A stretch of 43,991 bases of DNA from contig JARKSP010000074.1 of NCBI GenBank assembly GCA_029974225.1, forward strand, positions 1 to 43,991. Reading direction: 5' to 3'. The notes below the pieces were generated by a model. That model was not told the origin of the DNA, did not search any database, and saw nothing but the letters and a program-made list of their open reading frames with translations. This document shows positions 34,056 through 41,878 of the stretch, one piece after another (position 1 is the stretch's first letter; every line of letters starts with the position of its first letter). Origin of the DNA: Erysipelotrichaceae bacterium. Lineage in GTDB: Bacteria; Bacillota_I; Bacilli_A; Erysipelotrichales; Erysipelotrichaceae. The position numbers were made by a program, and so were the translations under genes.

Positions 34056-34114
34056 ATTTTACCATCCGAAATACAGCAATGTCAATGCAATTTTGTGAAA
34101 TTATGTGATAATTG
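34056..34114 (-). promoter_or_regulatory. ula-type PTS operon promoter with a TCACA-repeat element
   Basis: Minus strand: TTGACA (34080-34085), 18 nt, TAAAAT (34056-34061). Seven nt upstream of -35 lies the 22-bp element at 34093-34114, reading CAATTATCACA, five bases, TCACAA; its two TCACA half-sites are 10 bp apart. The same element stands before the mannose-family PTS at 39673-39694 (18 of 22 identical). Another TTGTGA is at 34019-34024, downstream of -10. Placement just above -35 suits an activator. Confidence 0.7.
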
Positions 34115-34381
34115 CGGTATTTGTGGTGGTTTTTTTATATAAAACCATCATTCTGTATTTATCATTTTTTTCACAATCCCAGACCACTCAACTCTCACTT
34201 TAAATCCCTAAATTTAAAAAAGATTCAGCCTTGAGGAAGTGAGTCATTTCAACCTACAAAATAAAAACTTCAAGCAGATGACAGGCAGTGCTGAAATTAA
34301 AATTGTAAATTCCTAATGAGATATTCTGATACTCTTTTTATATATTCCTCATATAAATAATACAACAATATATGCTATATT
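34115..34381. other. Noncoding gap between the PTS promoter and the zinc protease pseudogene
   Basis: A/T-rich, no reading frame of note. It contains a weak hairpin around 34124-34151 (GGTGGTTTT/AAAACCATC) without a clear T-run, which might end the protease transcript. Otherwise nothing recognised. Confidence 0.4.
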
Positions 34382-35222
34382 TCAAATTTCACAGAAAACA
34401 TCATATTCAGTTTTTATTTCTTCAATCTCTAAATCAAGAATGTCATTGAAAGGCTTTTTCTGACTGAGGTATTCTACAAACTTTAATCCCAGATAATATC
34501 CGGCATCGGCATAGCCGTTATAGGAAACCCAGTCACCGAAATATCTTTGAGAAAATCTGTCATTCATCTGTTGAAGGTCCTTTTTTAAAATCCCTTTTTA
34601 ATTGCGGAAGCATTGACTGCAGACCTTCTCTGCAGGCATCTGATTTTTGATGATAAAAAGAAAAATCATTCGTAATGCTCTCTTGAAAATACACAGCAAT
34701 ACCTTCTGTATACAGCTGCCATAATAATTCATCAGCCCTGTTATCAAGCTTTCTATTTAAGGTGCCATACTGGCTCTGATAGACATGACCCAGTTCATGA
34801 TAGATAAGTTCCCTCATTTTAACAGGATCATCCAGATGCAATTCGAATATTTTTTCTAAACCCAGCAGAACAAATGTTTTACCTGAGTGCTCAAAAACCC
34901 AGCCGGCACCATTGCATAACCCCAGATAGAGAACGATTTCACATTTAAGATTTCTTTCGAATTTATTTCTTATTATTTCATCCACATCTTTCAGTACTTC
35001 ATAAAATATAATTTCCAGTCTGCCTATTCGTTCCTGCTTCTTGCAAACCCTGTTTACTAGCGGATAAATATCTTTTTCAAAATCATAGCCACTTGAGTCT
35101 TCTAAAATGAACCGACTTAATCCTGGCAGAACATGCTCTACATATTTCTGCCAGCTTTCGATTGATAGGCGGTCATTTATAAACAGCTGATCCAGATTTT
35201 TTACTTCACTTCGATATATCAT
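34382..35222 (-). pseudogene. DUF2268-like zinc protease with a frameshift
   Basis: Residues 1-220 carry a gluzincin-type site: LIYHELGHVYQ (HExxH) and, about 20 residues on, LYTEGIAVYFQ, whose Glu would be the third metal ligand; GLCNGAGWVFEHSGKTFVLLGLEKI also resembles DUF2268 proteins. After LKRDFKK the frame ends as GPSTDE-stop, while the +1 frame continues DLQQMNDRFSQRYFGDW...EYDVFCEI to 34382. The shift lies in a run of six A near 34590; five A would restore one open frame of about 279 codons. Either a recent frameshift, transcriptional slippage or a sequencing error. Catalytic motifs lie before the break. Confidence 0.75.
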
Positions 35223-35381
35223 TTACACAAACCTTTTTACCATATCAATAATAACTCCATAGGTTTTAAATAACTACTTTAAGCACCTTTTATCCTCTTA
35301 GCTTCAAACCTTATATTATATAGATTATCAAATAGACGCAATGTTGCGATTGCTGTCTGAAATCAATGACCTGCATGTTTT

Positions 35382-36332
35382 TTAATAAATCGAAAGGTTT
35401 AATTTATCTGATAGATATTCTAGACTTTTAACCGCAACAATACTGTTTCCGGCTTCATCTAAACGGGGACTGAAAGCTGCCAGGCCCAGCTGACACCTGG
35501 TACAGGCAATAACTCCGCCTCCAACTCCGCTTTTAGCCGGCAGACCGACCAGGGCGGCAAATTCACCAGAGTGGTCGTACATACCACTATGAGCCATGAT
35601 TGAACGTAATATTTGGATATTTTCTCTACGATAGAGCTGTGCTCCTTTTGAAATGCTGTATCCGTCATTAGAAAGCAGATGGGCCAATCTTGCCATTTCA
35701 ACAGTGTTAACCATGATAGTGCAGCATTTATAATATGTCTCGATGACTTTCTTTATGTCTGTTTCTTTTGATAAAGTGCCAGCCTGAATCATCAGATTAA
35801 TACCCGAAAAATTCGTATACCCGCCAGATAGTTCAGGTAAAAAGATCTCTTTGCTATAGTCCAGTTCTGCATTTCCGGTAATCTCTTTTAGATGGTTTAA
35901 AATGAACTCAAAAGTTTTATCCTGATAGATTTCAGATAACAGAGCTATCGTTGCCACAGCACCGATGCTGACCATTGGGTTTCTTGGTTTTCGCTGACCC
36001 AGTTCCAAATCAATGATGCTGTTATAGGGAAGAGCTGTAGGCTTAATGTCAATAGTCTTAACGATTTCATCTAATGGTTTATGTTCCAGCAAGATTAGAA
36101 ATGTCAGCACCTTTGAAATACTCTGCATACTGAAGCGCTGTTCTGCATTACCGGCTTTGTAAATGTGACCATCTTCGTCAATCAGAGCCAGCGCCCAAAC
36201 ATCAAGTTCACTTTCATCCTTAACACCTAAAAAATCCATAGTTGAGCCTTGTCCCAGATATTCTAAGCCAAAATCCAGGGACTCCTGCAATATTTCACTA
36301 TAACTAAATGTGTTTTGAATTCTTTTTTTCAT
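35382..36332 (-). CDS. glsA: Glutaminase (GlsA type)
   Basis: 316 residues, normal for the serine-dependent beta-lactamase-like glutaminases. FSMQSISKVLTF holds the S-x-x-K nucleophile/base pair; RNPMVSIGAVATIALL (canonical NPMINAGAI), SGVGGGVIACTRCQLGLAAFSPRLDEAGNSIVAVKSLEYLS (canonical KSGVGGGI...SPxLDxxGNSVxG) complete it. Hydrolyses Gln to Glu and ammonia in the cytoplasm. GGGAG precedes ATG 36332. About 60 nt behind the amidohydrolase gene; the pair may be cotranscribed through a hairpin at 36351-36377. Confidence 0.93.
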   Translation of the reverse strand: MKKRIQNTFSYSEILQESLDFGLEYLGQGSTMDFLGVKDESELDVWALALIDEDGHIYKAGNAEQRFSMQSISKVLTFLILLEHKPLDEIVKTIDIKPTALPYNSIIDLELGQRKPRNPMVSIGAVATIALLSEIYQDKTFEFILNHLKEITGNAELDYSKEIFLPELSGGYTNFSGINLMIQAGTLSKETDIKKVIETYYKCCTIMVNTVEMARLAHLLSNDGYSISKGAQLYRRENIQILRSIMAHSGMYDHSGEFAALVGLPAKSGVGGGVIACTRCQLGLAAFSPRLDEAGNSIVAVKSLEYLSDKLNLSIY

Positions 36333-36350
36333 AATTTACTCCCAAAGTCA

Positions 36351-36377
36351 AGGGATGACAGCAAAACCATCATCCCT
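36351..36377 (-). terminator. Hairpin between amidohydrolase and glutaminase genes
   Basis: AGGGATGA/TCATCCCT stem with an 11-nt loop; no proper T-run follows (TGACTTTGGG), so it is a weak terminator, attenuator or mRNA-processing hairpin. Confidence 0.45.
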
Positions 36378-36391
36378 GATACTTATCTTCT

Positions 36392-37765
36392 TTAATACTT
36401 AGCTTCAGAAGGGATAAACTTACCGTGACCTTTTTCTCCCTTCAGCACTCCATCCTCAACAACTATCTTACCACGTACCATCGTCAAAACCGGTGCGCCC
36501 TTTATTCTCCAGCCATCATAAGGCGAAAAATCTGAAAGACTGTGTAAGTCATCAATGTTCAGCTGATATTCTTTGTCTAAATCTACCATGACAATATCCG
36601 CATCATATCCAACATCAATCAGACCTTTTCTTGGCAGCAGGTTGAAGTGCTTGGCACAATTGTAGCTTGATATTTCAACAAGTTTTTCCAAAGTGATTCT
36701 CCCTTTGTTTACTCCTTCGGAAAGCATCACCGGCAACATTGTTTCAATGCCTGCCATACCAACTACTGCTGACCAGAACTCTTGTTTGTGCTTTTTTGCA
36801 CATGGAGCATGGTCAGAACCCAAAGTATCAATAATACCCTTATTAATACCATCCCATAGACCCTGATTATCCTTTTTGGTGCGAATCGGTGGATTGACCT
36901 TACTCAAAATTCGATCCGCATCATCATAATTCATAACTAAATATTGCGGACAGGTTTCAGCAATAATATTAATTCCTTCACCACGTAGTTTTTCAATCAG
37001 TTCAGGACCTTCTTCAGTACTGAGATGAACGATATAGAGAGTTGCTCCAGTAATCTTAGCAAAGTATGCACAGCGAATAATAGCTTCCAACTCTACAAAG
37101 TTTGGTCTGGTCTCTGCCCAGCGTACGATTTTATTGAATTCTTCATCTTTCAGGATACGTTCTTTATACTGGAAGAATATTTCTATATTTTCTGCATGAA
37201 CCTGAGCCTGAGCATATGGAGAGGTTTTAGAAATCTTATCAAAACCAAAGTAAATAATGCCGTCATCGATACCAACTTGCGGCGGAACCGCTTCTTTACC
37301 GCGATAAGGGATATAAAACTTGAAACCAAGGATTCCCTTTTCATACAGACTTGGAATTTCCTCAAGATTTTCCGGAGTGTATAATGCGCATTGCAAGGCA
37401 CAATCGATATATGAATTTGCCTCAAGAACCTCAATTCTTCCGCCCTTGTTGAAAACCTGTTCTTCAATCGGACCATTATCGAGATTCATCCTGTCAATCA
37501 TCGTAGTCACTCCGCCATAAGCGGCAGAAACTGATTCTCTTTCATATGATTGTTTAATATCCCAATCAGGCCATCCAATATGAACATGGGTATCAATCAA
37601 TCCCGGTATCAGATACTTCCCCCCGGCATCAATTACATAGTCGGCATCTTTTTCTGAAATAGATTGAGCGATTTTTGTGATTTTTTCACCGCTTACCAGG
37701 ACATCAAGTTTTCTTGTACTGTCCGGACTGACAATTTGACCATTTTTAAAAAGTATTCTACTCAT
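36392..37765 (-). CDS. Cyclic amidohydrolase (dihydropyrimidinase/allantoinase/dihydroorotase group)
   Basis: 457 residues. Metal site complete: HVH at 59-61, Lys148 in GFKFYIPY (bridging carboxylated Lys), the His of AQVHAEN, the His of LYIVHLSTEEG, and Asp in GSDHAP. TCPQYL and VNPPIRTKKD are typical of hydantoinase/allantoinase-like enzymes. These open cyclic amide rings of pyrimidines, hydantoins or allantoin; which one cannot be decided. AAAGGGGG precedes ATG 37765. Followed by glutaminase, so a nitrogen-scavenging role fits; no other purine or pyrimidine degradation gene is nearby. Confidence 0.87.
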   Translation of the reverse strand: MSRILFKNGQIVSPDSTRKLDVLVSGEKITKIAQSISEKDADYVIDAGGKYLIPGLIDTHVHIGWPDWDIKQSYERESVSAAYGGVTTMIDRMNLDNGPIEEQVFNKGGRIEVLEANSYIDCALQCALYTPENLEEIPSLYEKGILGFKFYIPYRGKEAVPPQVGIDDGIIYFGFDKISKTSPYAQAQVHAENIEIFFQYKERILKDEEFNKIVRWAETRPNFVELEAIIRCAYFAKITGATLYIVHLSTEEGPELIEKLRGEGINIIAETCPQYLVMNYDDADRILSKVNPPIRTKKDNQGLWDGINKGIIDTLGSDHAPCAKKHKQEFWSAVVGMAGIETMLPVMLSEGVNKGRITLEKLVEISSYNCAKHFNLLPRKGLIDVGYDADIVMVDLDKEYQLNIDDLHSLSDFSPYDGWRIKGAPVLTMVRGKIVVEDGVLKGEKGHGKFIPSEAKY

Positions 37766-37878
37766 ATTTTACCCCCTTTACCTATTGTTTAATGTAAACA
37801 CTTTTATTTAACATAATTATAATATATTTATGGTCAATATTCAAAAAACGTCCTTTATATCAGTTATCCGGAGATTAT

Positions 37879-37938
37879 AAAACCCTCCTCTGTAGTTTTT
37901 AATTGCAGATTCTGCCTTTCTACAAAAGAGGGTTTTTT
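37879..37938. terminator. Terminator downstream of phnA
   Basis: AAAACCCTC (37879-37887) pairs with GAGGGTTTT (37928-37936), with further inner pairing (TCTGTAG with CTACAAAAGA). Oligo-T on the plus side and oligo-A on the minus side make it usable both ways; phnA (minus strand) ends just before it. Confidence 0.75.
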
Positions 37939-37954
37939 CAAATCTTCAAAAATC

Positions 37955-38293
37955 TTATCTTACTTTTATAACTGCCGATTTCAGAAGCAGTGTGCCAAAT
38001 CCATCCACTCTTCCCTGAATATCATGACCATCCTGCGGATATTCAAGGATTGTTATATTTTTGACCTTGGTACCCTGTTTGATTGTATCTGAACCAAGTT
38101 TTAGATCCATAGCTATAATCGCTTCAGTTCCGTCTAAAATCTCATTTCCAAAAGCATCTCTCAGTTTGGCAGCTTCTTCAGCAGCCTTCCGGCTTTCTTC
38201 TGTCCATTCATGAAAACACATCGGACAGACAAGCATAGTACCATCTTCATAAGTGTACGGCTGATCACATTTAGGACAATTAGGCAAACTCAT
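37955..38293 (-). CDS. yjdM: PhnA/YjdM zinc-ribbon protein
   Basis: 112 residues with an N-terminal zinc ribbon, CPKC-x17-CPMC (7-10 and 28-31 approximately), followed by the conserved PhnA domain (AFGNEILDGTEAIIAMDLKLGSDTIKQGTKVKNI, GHDIQGRVDGFGTLLLKSAVIKV). The family was named for the phosphonate operon but is not the phosphonoacetate hydrolase, and its function remains unclear. GAAGGGAG precedes ATG 38293. Stands alone between two terminators. Confidence 0.92.
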   Translation of the reverse strand: MSLPNCPKCDQPYTYEDGTMLVCPMCFHEWTEESRKAAEEAAKLRDAFGNEILDGTEAIIAMDLKLGSDTIKQGTKVKNITILEYPQDGHDIQGRVDGFGTLLLKSAVIKVR

Positions 38294-38493
38294 ATTTTCT
38301 CTCCCTTCTGCATTTTAATTGTATCTTGCTGAATGTTTATAAATACGGATTTAATAATATCCGCAACAGAAAAACTTCTATGTTTAATTCTATCATAAAA
38401 CTGTTAAATTCAGTAATATCAGGTAAAAGCCGGCATATTATGAAACAGACCGAAGGAAAACGATAGTAAATCAACAGTGGCGGAAAAAATCAT

Positions 38494-38524
38494 AAAAAAA
38501 AGTCACTTCATAAATGAAGCAACT
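38494..38524 (-). terminator. Terminator of the SIS gene
   Basis: Minus strand: AGTTGCTTCAT pairs with ATGAAGTGACT (one G:T-type mismatch region), loop about 2-4 nt, followed by eight T. Just past the SIS stop codon. Confidence 0.85.
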
Positions 38525-38537
38525 TCTTCAGGCAGGT

Positions 38538-39623
38538 TTAATCGTTATCTACATAGCTTATACTTTTAGCTGCCGCAATTTTCTTGAATTCCTTTAACAG
38601 CGGATGCTGTTCCCATCTATGTAAATCCTCAGTTATCTGATAGGCTATCATTTGATATAAAGGCAGGTAATATAGCGGCGTCAATAAAGGAGATAGATTG
38701 GTGTCTGCATAAATACTGTTTTCATCAACATCACTTCCCATAAAATAAACATTGTCACTTACAGCTCTGCTGGCTTTGTAGATTGTTTTTAATCTTTCAC
38801 TGTCTTTATCATTGGTATCTATTACAAAAACAGTATATTCAGGGCTTAACTGCAGATTCGGACCATGAATGTATTCTTCAGCATCATAGGCAAAAGCAGG
38901 AACTTTAACAGTTTCCCCAATTTTCAGAGCCGCCTCCAAGGCAATGCCCATACCGGCACCACTGGAACAGACATAAACTTTCTGCATTGAAGAAAGTGAT
39001 TTGTAGTGCTTTCTGATAAAGGCGTGAGATTTTTCCTGTATTTCTTTATGCAGTTCTGCTGAATCGACAATGGCAGCGATAAATTCATCATATTTCTTCT
39101 TAGAAATTCTTTTCATCTTTCTTGCTGTATTTAAAGCAAAGGTCATCAGAAACTGAACCAGTGCAACAACACCAACAGTTACATAACCTACAGTTTCGAT
39201 TCCGACTTTATAGTCAATTAAGATGTCTGTATATTTTTTAAAATCACTTTCCACATCACTCGTAATTCCAATAGCCTTAATTCCCAGCTCCCTGGCTCTC
39301 TTTAAAGCTTCTATTGCATTAGTACTATATCCACTTTGAGAAATCACAAATATGAAGTCATTTTTATTATGCTTATAATAATTTGTAAAATTAGAAGGTG
39401 AAAGTACATTTACTCTTACGCCTAAAATGTCCTCCATAAATGGCTGGGCACAAATTGAAGAGTTAAAACTTGAACCGCTGGCAACAATATATATCTCATT
39501 ATATTTGTTTGATATATATTCATCAGTTAAAGTTTTGGTAAGTTCTTTTGGATTTTTAGCATTTTCTATTATCTTTTCTGGTGTCGCCTCAATATAATCC
39601 AACATTGTTTTTTTCTTTTCCAT
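38538..39623 (-). CDS. Double-SIS-domain sugar-phosphate enzyme (FrlB/AgaS/GlmS-like)
   Basis: 361 residues with two SIS domains: first about 30-170 (YIVASGSSFNSSICAQPFME, VISQSGYSTNAIEALKRARELG), second about 205-345 (VYVCSSGAGMGIALEAALKIGETVKVPAFAYDAEEYIHGPNLQLSP). The GlmS glutaminase domain is absent. Such proteins include fructoselysine/glucoselysine 6-phosphate deglycases (FrlB, GfrF) and AgaS deaminase-isomerases. Divergent from a mannose-family PTS, as expected if that PTS brings in an amino sugar or Amadori compound as the 6-phosphate. AGGAGAT precedes ATG 39623. Confidence 0.85.
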   Translation of the reverse strand: MEKKKTMLDYIEATPEKIIENAKNPKELTKTLTDEYISNKYNEIYIVASGSSFNSSICAQPFMEDILGVRVNVLSPSNFTNYYKHNKNDFIFVISQSGYSTNAIEALKRARELGIKAIGITSDVESDFKKYTDILIDYKVGIETVGYVTVGVVALVQFLMTFALNTARKMKRISKKKYDEFIAAIVDSAELHKEIQEKSHAFIRKHYKSLSSMQKVYVCSSGAGMGIALEAALKIGETVKVPAFAYDAEEYIHGPNLQLSPEYTVFVIDTNDKDSERLKTIYKASRAVSDNVYFMGSDVDENSIYADTNLSPLLTPLYYLPLYQMIAYQITEDLHRWEQHPLLKEFKKIAAAKSISYVDND

Positions 39624-39672
39624 TATAAATAAATCTCCTTTCTTTATACTTATAGATTAGCACAATAATTTA

Positions 39673-39749
39673 CAATTATCACAAGAAATCACAAATAAAT
39701 CACAAAAAATCACAAAACTAGTTTTCTTTTTCGAAATATGGTTTATAAT
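39673..39749 (+). promoter_or_regulatory. Mannose-family PTS promoter with four phased TCACAA repeats
   Basis: Four ATCACAA units start at 39678, 39688, 39699 and 39709, i.e. 10, 11 and 10 bp apart, one per helical turn. TATAAT is at 39744-39749 with a poor -35 (TTTTCT, 39722-39727) 16 nt upstream, 6 nt after the last repeat. A weak -35 beneath tandem sites suggests an activated promoter. The first part (39673-39694) matches 18 of 22 bases of the ula-type PTS element. The repeats also stand upstream of the divergent SIS gene. Confidence 0.7.
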
Positions 39750-39800
39750 GTACTCATAAGGTTTTTAAAATATAATAAATTTAACAAAAGGGGGATTTTT

Positions 39801-40277
39801 ATGAGAAAACCAAATATTTTACTAACAAGGATTGACAACAGACTTGTTCACGGTCAGGTAGGGGTAGCTTGGATAAATTCACTTGGTGCAAACTTAATAA
39901 TTGTTGCTGATGATGAGGCTGCCAATGATCCGGTTCAGCAGTCTGTCATGTCTATTACAGCTGACATTGCTAGAGTTGGAATACGGTTTTTCACTATTGA
40001 AAAAACTATTGAAACTGTCTGGAAAGCTAGTCCGAAACAATTAATATTCCTGGTTGTAAGAAATCCTCAAAGTGCAAGAAGACTTGTTGACGGCGGAGTT
40101 CCGCTTGATAAAATCAATGTCGCAAACATGCACTTTGAAGAAGGAAAGACCGCTCATCCAGGATCACCTTATGTATACGTTGATGATAAGGACTTAGAGG
40201 ATTTTGAAGCAATGAAAGCAAAAGGGGTATCTTTGTTCATTCAGATTTTGCCGGGTGATAAAATCTACAATATGTAA
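39801..40277 (+). CDS. Mannose/fructose/sorbose-family PTS IIB
   Basis: 158 residues from ATG 39801 (AAGGGGG upstream; the longer frame runs into the promoter). The phospho-His loop RIDNRLVHGQVGVAW is at about 9-23 with His at 16, the hallmark of mannose-family IIB. It carries phosphate from IIA to the sugar. First gene of an operon with IIC and IID; no IIA gene follows in this window. Confidence 0.93.
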   Translation: MRKPNILLTRIDNRLVHGQVGVAWINSLGANLIIVADDEAANDPVQQSVMSITADIARVGIRFFTIEKTIETVWKASPKQLIFLVVRNPQSARRLVDGGVPLDKINVANMHFEEGKTAHPGSPYVYVDDKDLEDFEAMKAKGVSLFIQILPGDKIYNM

Positions 40278-40293
40278 AAAGGAGGTGTAAATT

Positions 40294-41067
40294 GTGGAAA
40301 TAACCTTGGTTCAAGGCTTATTGTTGTCTTTAATTGCATTTATATGTAGTTTAGACCAGCAAGCAGAAGTATTTTTAATTTTTAGACCAATTGTAGTATG
40401 TTTCTTTTCGGGAATAGTTTTAGGAGACATGCCATTGGGACTATCTGCAGGAGCAGTAGCTGAACTTGCTTATTTGGGTCTGCTTACGATTGGTGGTACC
40501 GTTCCGCCTAACCCACTTATTGCCGGTATCATGACTGTTGTAATCGCTCATACCAGCGGTGTGTCTGCAGAAGCAGCATTAGGTTTATCGTTACCTTTTG
40601 CTTTATTAGGGCAATGGATTGGTATGATTCTAAGTACTGTATATTCAGGATTGATGCCTATAGCTGATAGATATTGTGCTGAAGCAGATGTATCGGCACT
40701 AGGCAGATTAGTTATTATTTCAGCAATTGGTAAATCTTTAGTAACTGCAGTAATCATATTCTTGTCAGCATACTTAATGCAGGCACCGATCACTGCACTG
40801 GTTGAAACGTTCCCAGTATGGCTGATTCGTGGATTCAGAGTTGCTGGAAACCTGTTGCCAGGTGTCGGGTTGGCATTGCTGCTTAAAGTTATGCTGAAGA
40901 TTGACAATATTGCATATTTATTCATTGGCTTCTTAATTGCAACATATATACCAATGGGTAACGTATTGCCAATAGCAATTTTAGCTGTTTGTATCACATT
41001 CTTAAGTTTTATTAACAGCAGAGACAGAAAAGCTTATGATGGAGGTGTTGACGATGACGGTATCTAG
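40294..41067 (+). CDS. Mannose-family PTS IIC
   Basis: 257-residue membrane protein of the EII-sorbose IIC family, about seven hydrophobic segments; LIFRPIVVCFFSGIVLGDMPLGLSAGAVAELAYLGLLTIGGTVPPNP is characteristic. Start is GTG 40294 after AGGAGGTG. Its last 14 nt overlap the IID start. The final stretch (from 41005) is duplicated in inverted orientation at 42805-43073. With IID it forms the membrane channel. Confidence 0.93.
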   Translation: MEITLVQGLLLSLIAFICSLDQQAEVFLIFRPIVVCFFSGIVLGDMPLGLSAGAVAELAYLGLLTIGGTVPPNPLIAGIMTVVIAHTSGVSAEAALGLSLPFALLGQWIGMILSTVYSGLMPIADRYCAEADVSALGRLVIISAIGKSLVTAVIIFLSAYLMQAPITALVETFPVWLIRGFRVAGNLLPGVGLALLLKVMLKIDNIAYLFIGFLIATYIPMGNVLPIAILAVCITFLSFINSRDRKAYDGGVDDDGI

Positions 41068-41273
41068 AAATAAATTAACTAAAAAAGACATTACAAACAT
41101 GGGCTGGCTTTCAATGCTTTTACAGTTTGGATTTAACTATGAAAGAATGCAGGCTATGGGATTCTGTTACACAATGGCTCCTTATTTCAAGAAAATCTAT
41201 GGAGACAATAAAGAAGAGATTGCAGCTGCCATGACAGATAATATCGACTTCTTTAACACAGAAATGCACATGG
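41005..41273 (+). repeat. 269-bp inverted repeat, intact copy (IIC end/IID start)
   Basis: The segment from the last 21 codons of IIC into the first 73 codons of IID recurs, inverted, at 42805-43073. I count 7 mismatches in 269 nt and no gap. This copy keeps both reading frames open and is the original. Confidence 0.92.
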
Positions 41274-41845
41274 CAACCTTCTTAAACGGATTAGTTTTAT
41301 CTTTAGAAGAAGCAGGCGAAGATAGAGAATTAATCAGAAATATCAAGAACGGTTTATTCGGCCCTCTGGCTGGTCTGGGTGATGCTATATTCTGGTTTAC
41401 ACTCTTGCCAATATCAGCAGCTATCGCAGTTTCACTGAATAGACAAGGCTCAGTTCTTGGACCAATTGTATTCATGGTTATCCACTTCTTTGGTGCAGTA
41501 TCAAGAATACCTCTGGGACATCTGGGATACAATTTAGGTACAAATGCTATTGAGCTAATTCGTGAAAATGCTGCAACTATTACCAAAGCCGCTGGTGTAC
41601 TTGGTGTTATGGTTGTTGGAGCACTTATCCCATCTTACATTGATTTCTCATTCCCAGAAACCTTTGTAATATTTGATGTTGTTCCAGTTCAAGGAATTTT
41701 CGATACAGTTTTACCTAATATATTACCTTTAGGATTTGTATTATTCCTGTACTATTTAGTAACTAAAAAGAATGTTAATGCTGTACACTTAATCTTTGGC
41801 ATTATAGTTGTATCAATCATACTCGCATTCTTAGGAATCATGTAA
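41054..41845 (+). CDS. Mannose-family PTS IID
   Basis: 263 residues from ATG 41054 (GGAGGTG upstream, inside the IIC gene). EIID signature: SMLLQFGFNYERMQAMGFCYTMAP (about 19-42), FFNTEMHMATFLNGLVLSLEE and NGLFGPLAGLGDAIFWFTLLPI; one or two C-terminal helices. Partner of IIC in sugar uptake. A hairpin follows the stop, beyond which lies the truncated IS. The N-terminal coding part exists a second time, decayed, at 42805-43021. Confidence 0.93.
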   Translation: MTVSRNKLTKKDITNMGWLSMLLQFGFNYERMQAMGFCYTMAPYFKKIYGDNKEEIAAAMTDNIDFFNTEMHMATFLNGLVLSLEEAGEDRELIRNIKNGLFGPLAGLGDAIFWFTLLPISAAIAVSLNRQGSVLGPIVFMVIHFFGAVSRIPLGHLGYNLGTNAIELIRENAATITKAAGVLGVMVVGALIPSYIDFSFPETFVIFDVVPVQGIFDTVLPNILPLGFVLFLYYLVTKKNVNAVHLIFGIIVVSIILAFLGIM

Positions 41846-41852
41846 AAAACTA

Positions 41853-41878
41853 AAATCACTTGTTAATTCAAGTGATTT
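41853..41878 (+). terminator. Hairpin ending the mannose-family PTS operon
   Basis: Perfect 10-bp stem AAATCACTTG/CAAGTGATTT with a 6-nt loop just after the IID stop; no T-run follows. A second hairpin, AAACAGAC/GTCTGTTT around an A/T core (41891-41919) followed by TTCTTTTT, may finish the job; it lies inside the 3' end of the transposase fragment. Confidence 0.6.

Noticed and set aside
37786-37800. Possible cre site (TGTAAACACTTTTA) ahead of the amidohydrolase gene
   Set aside because: Lacks the central CG of the cre consensus and has a second mismatch.
39678-39715. TCACAA array considered as a CRISPR or satellite repeat
   Set aside because: Units are only 7 bp at 10-11 bp spacing in a promoter; this is a binding-site array, not a CRISPR.
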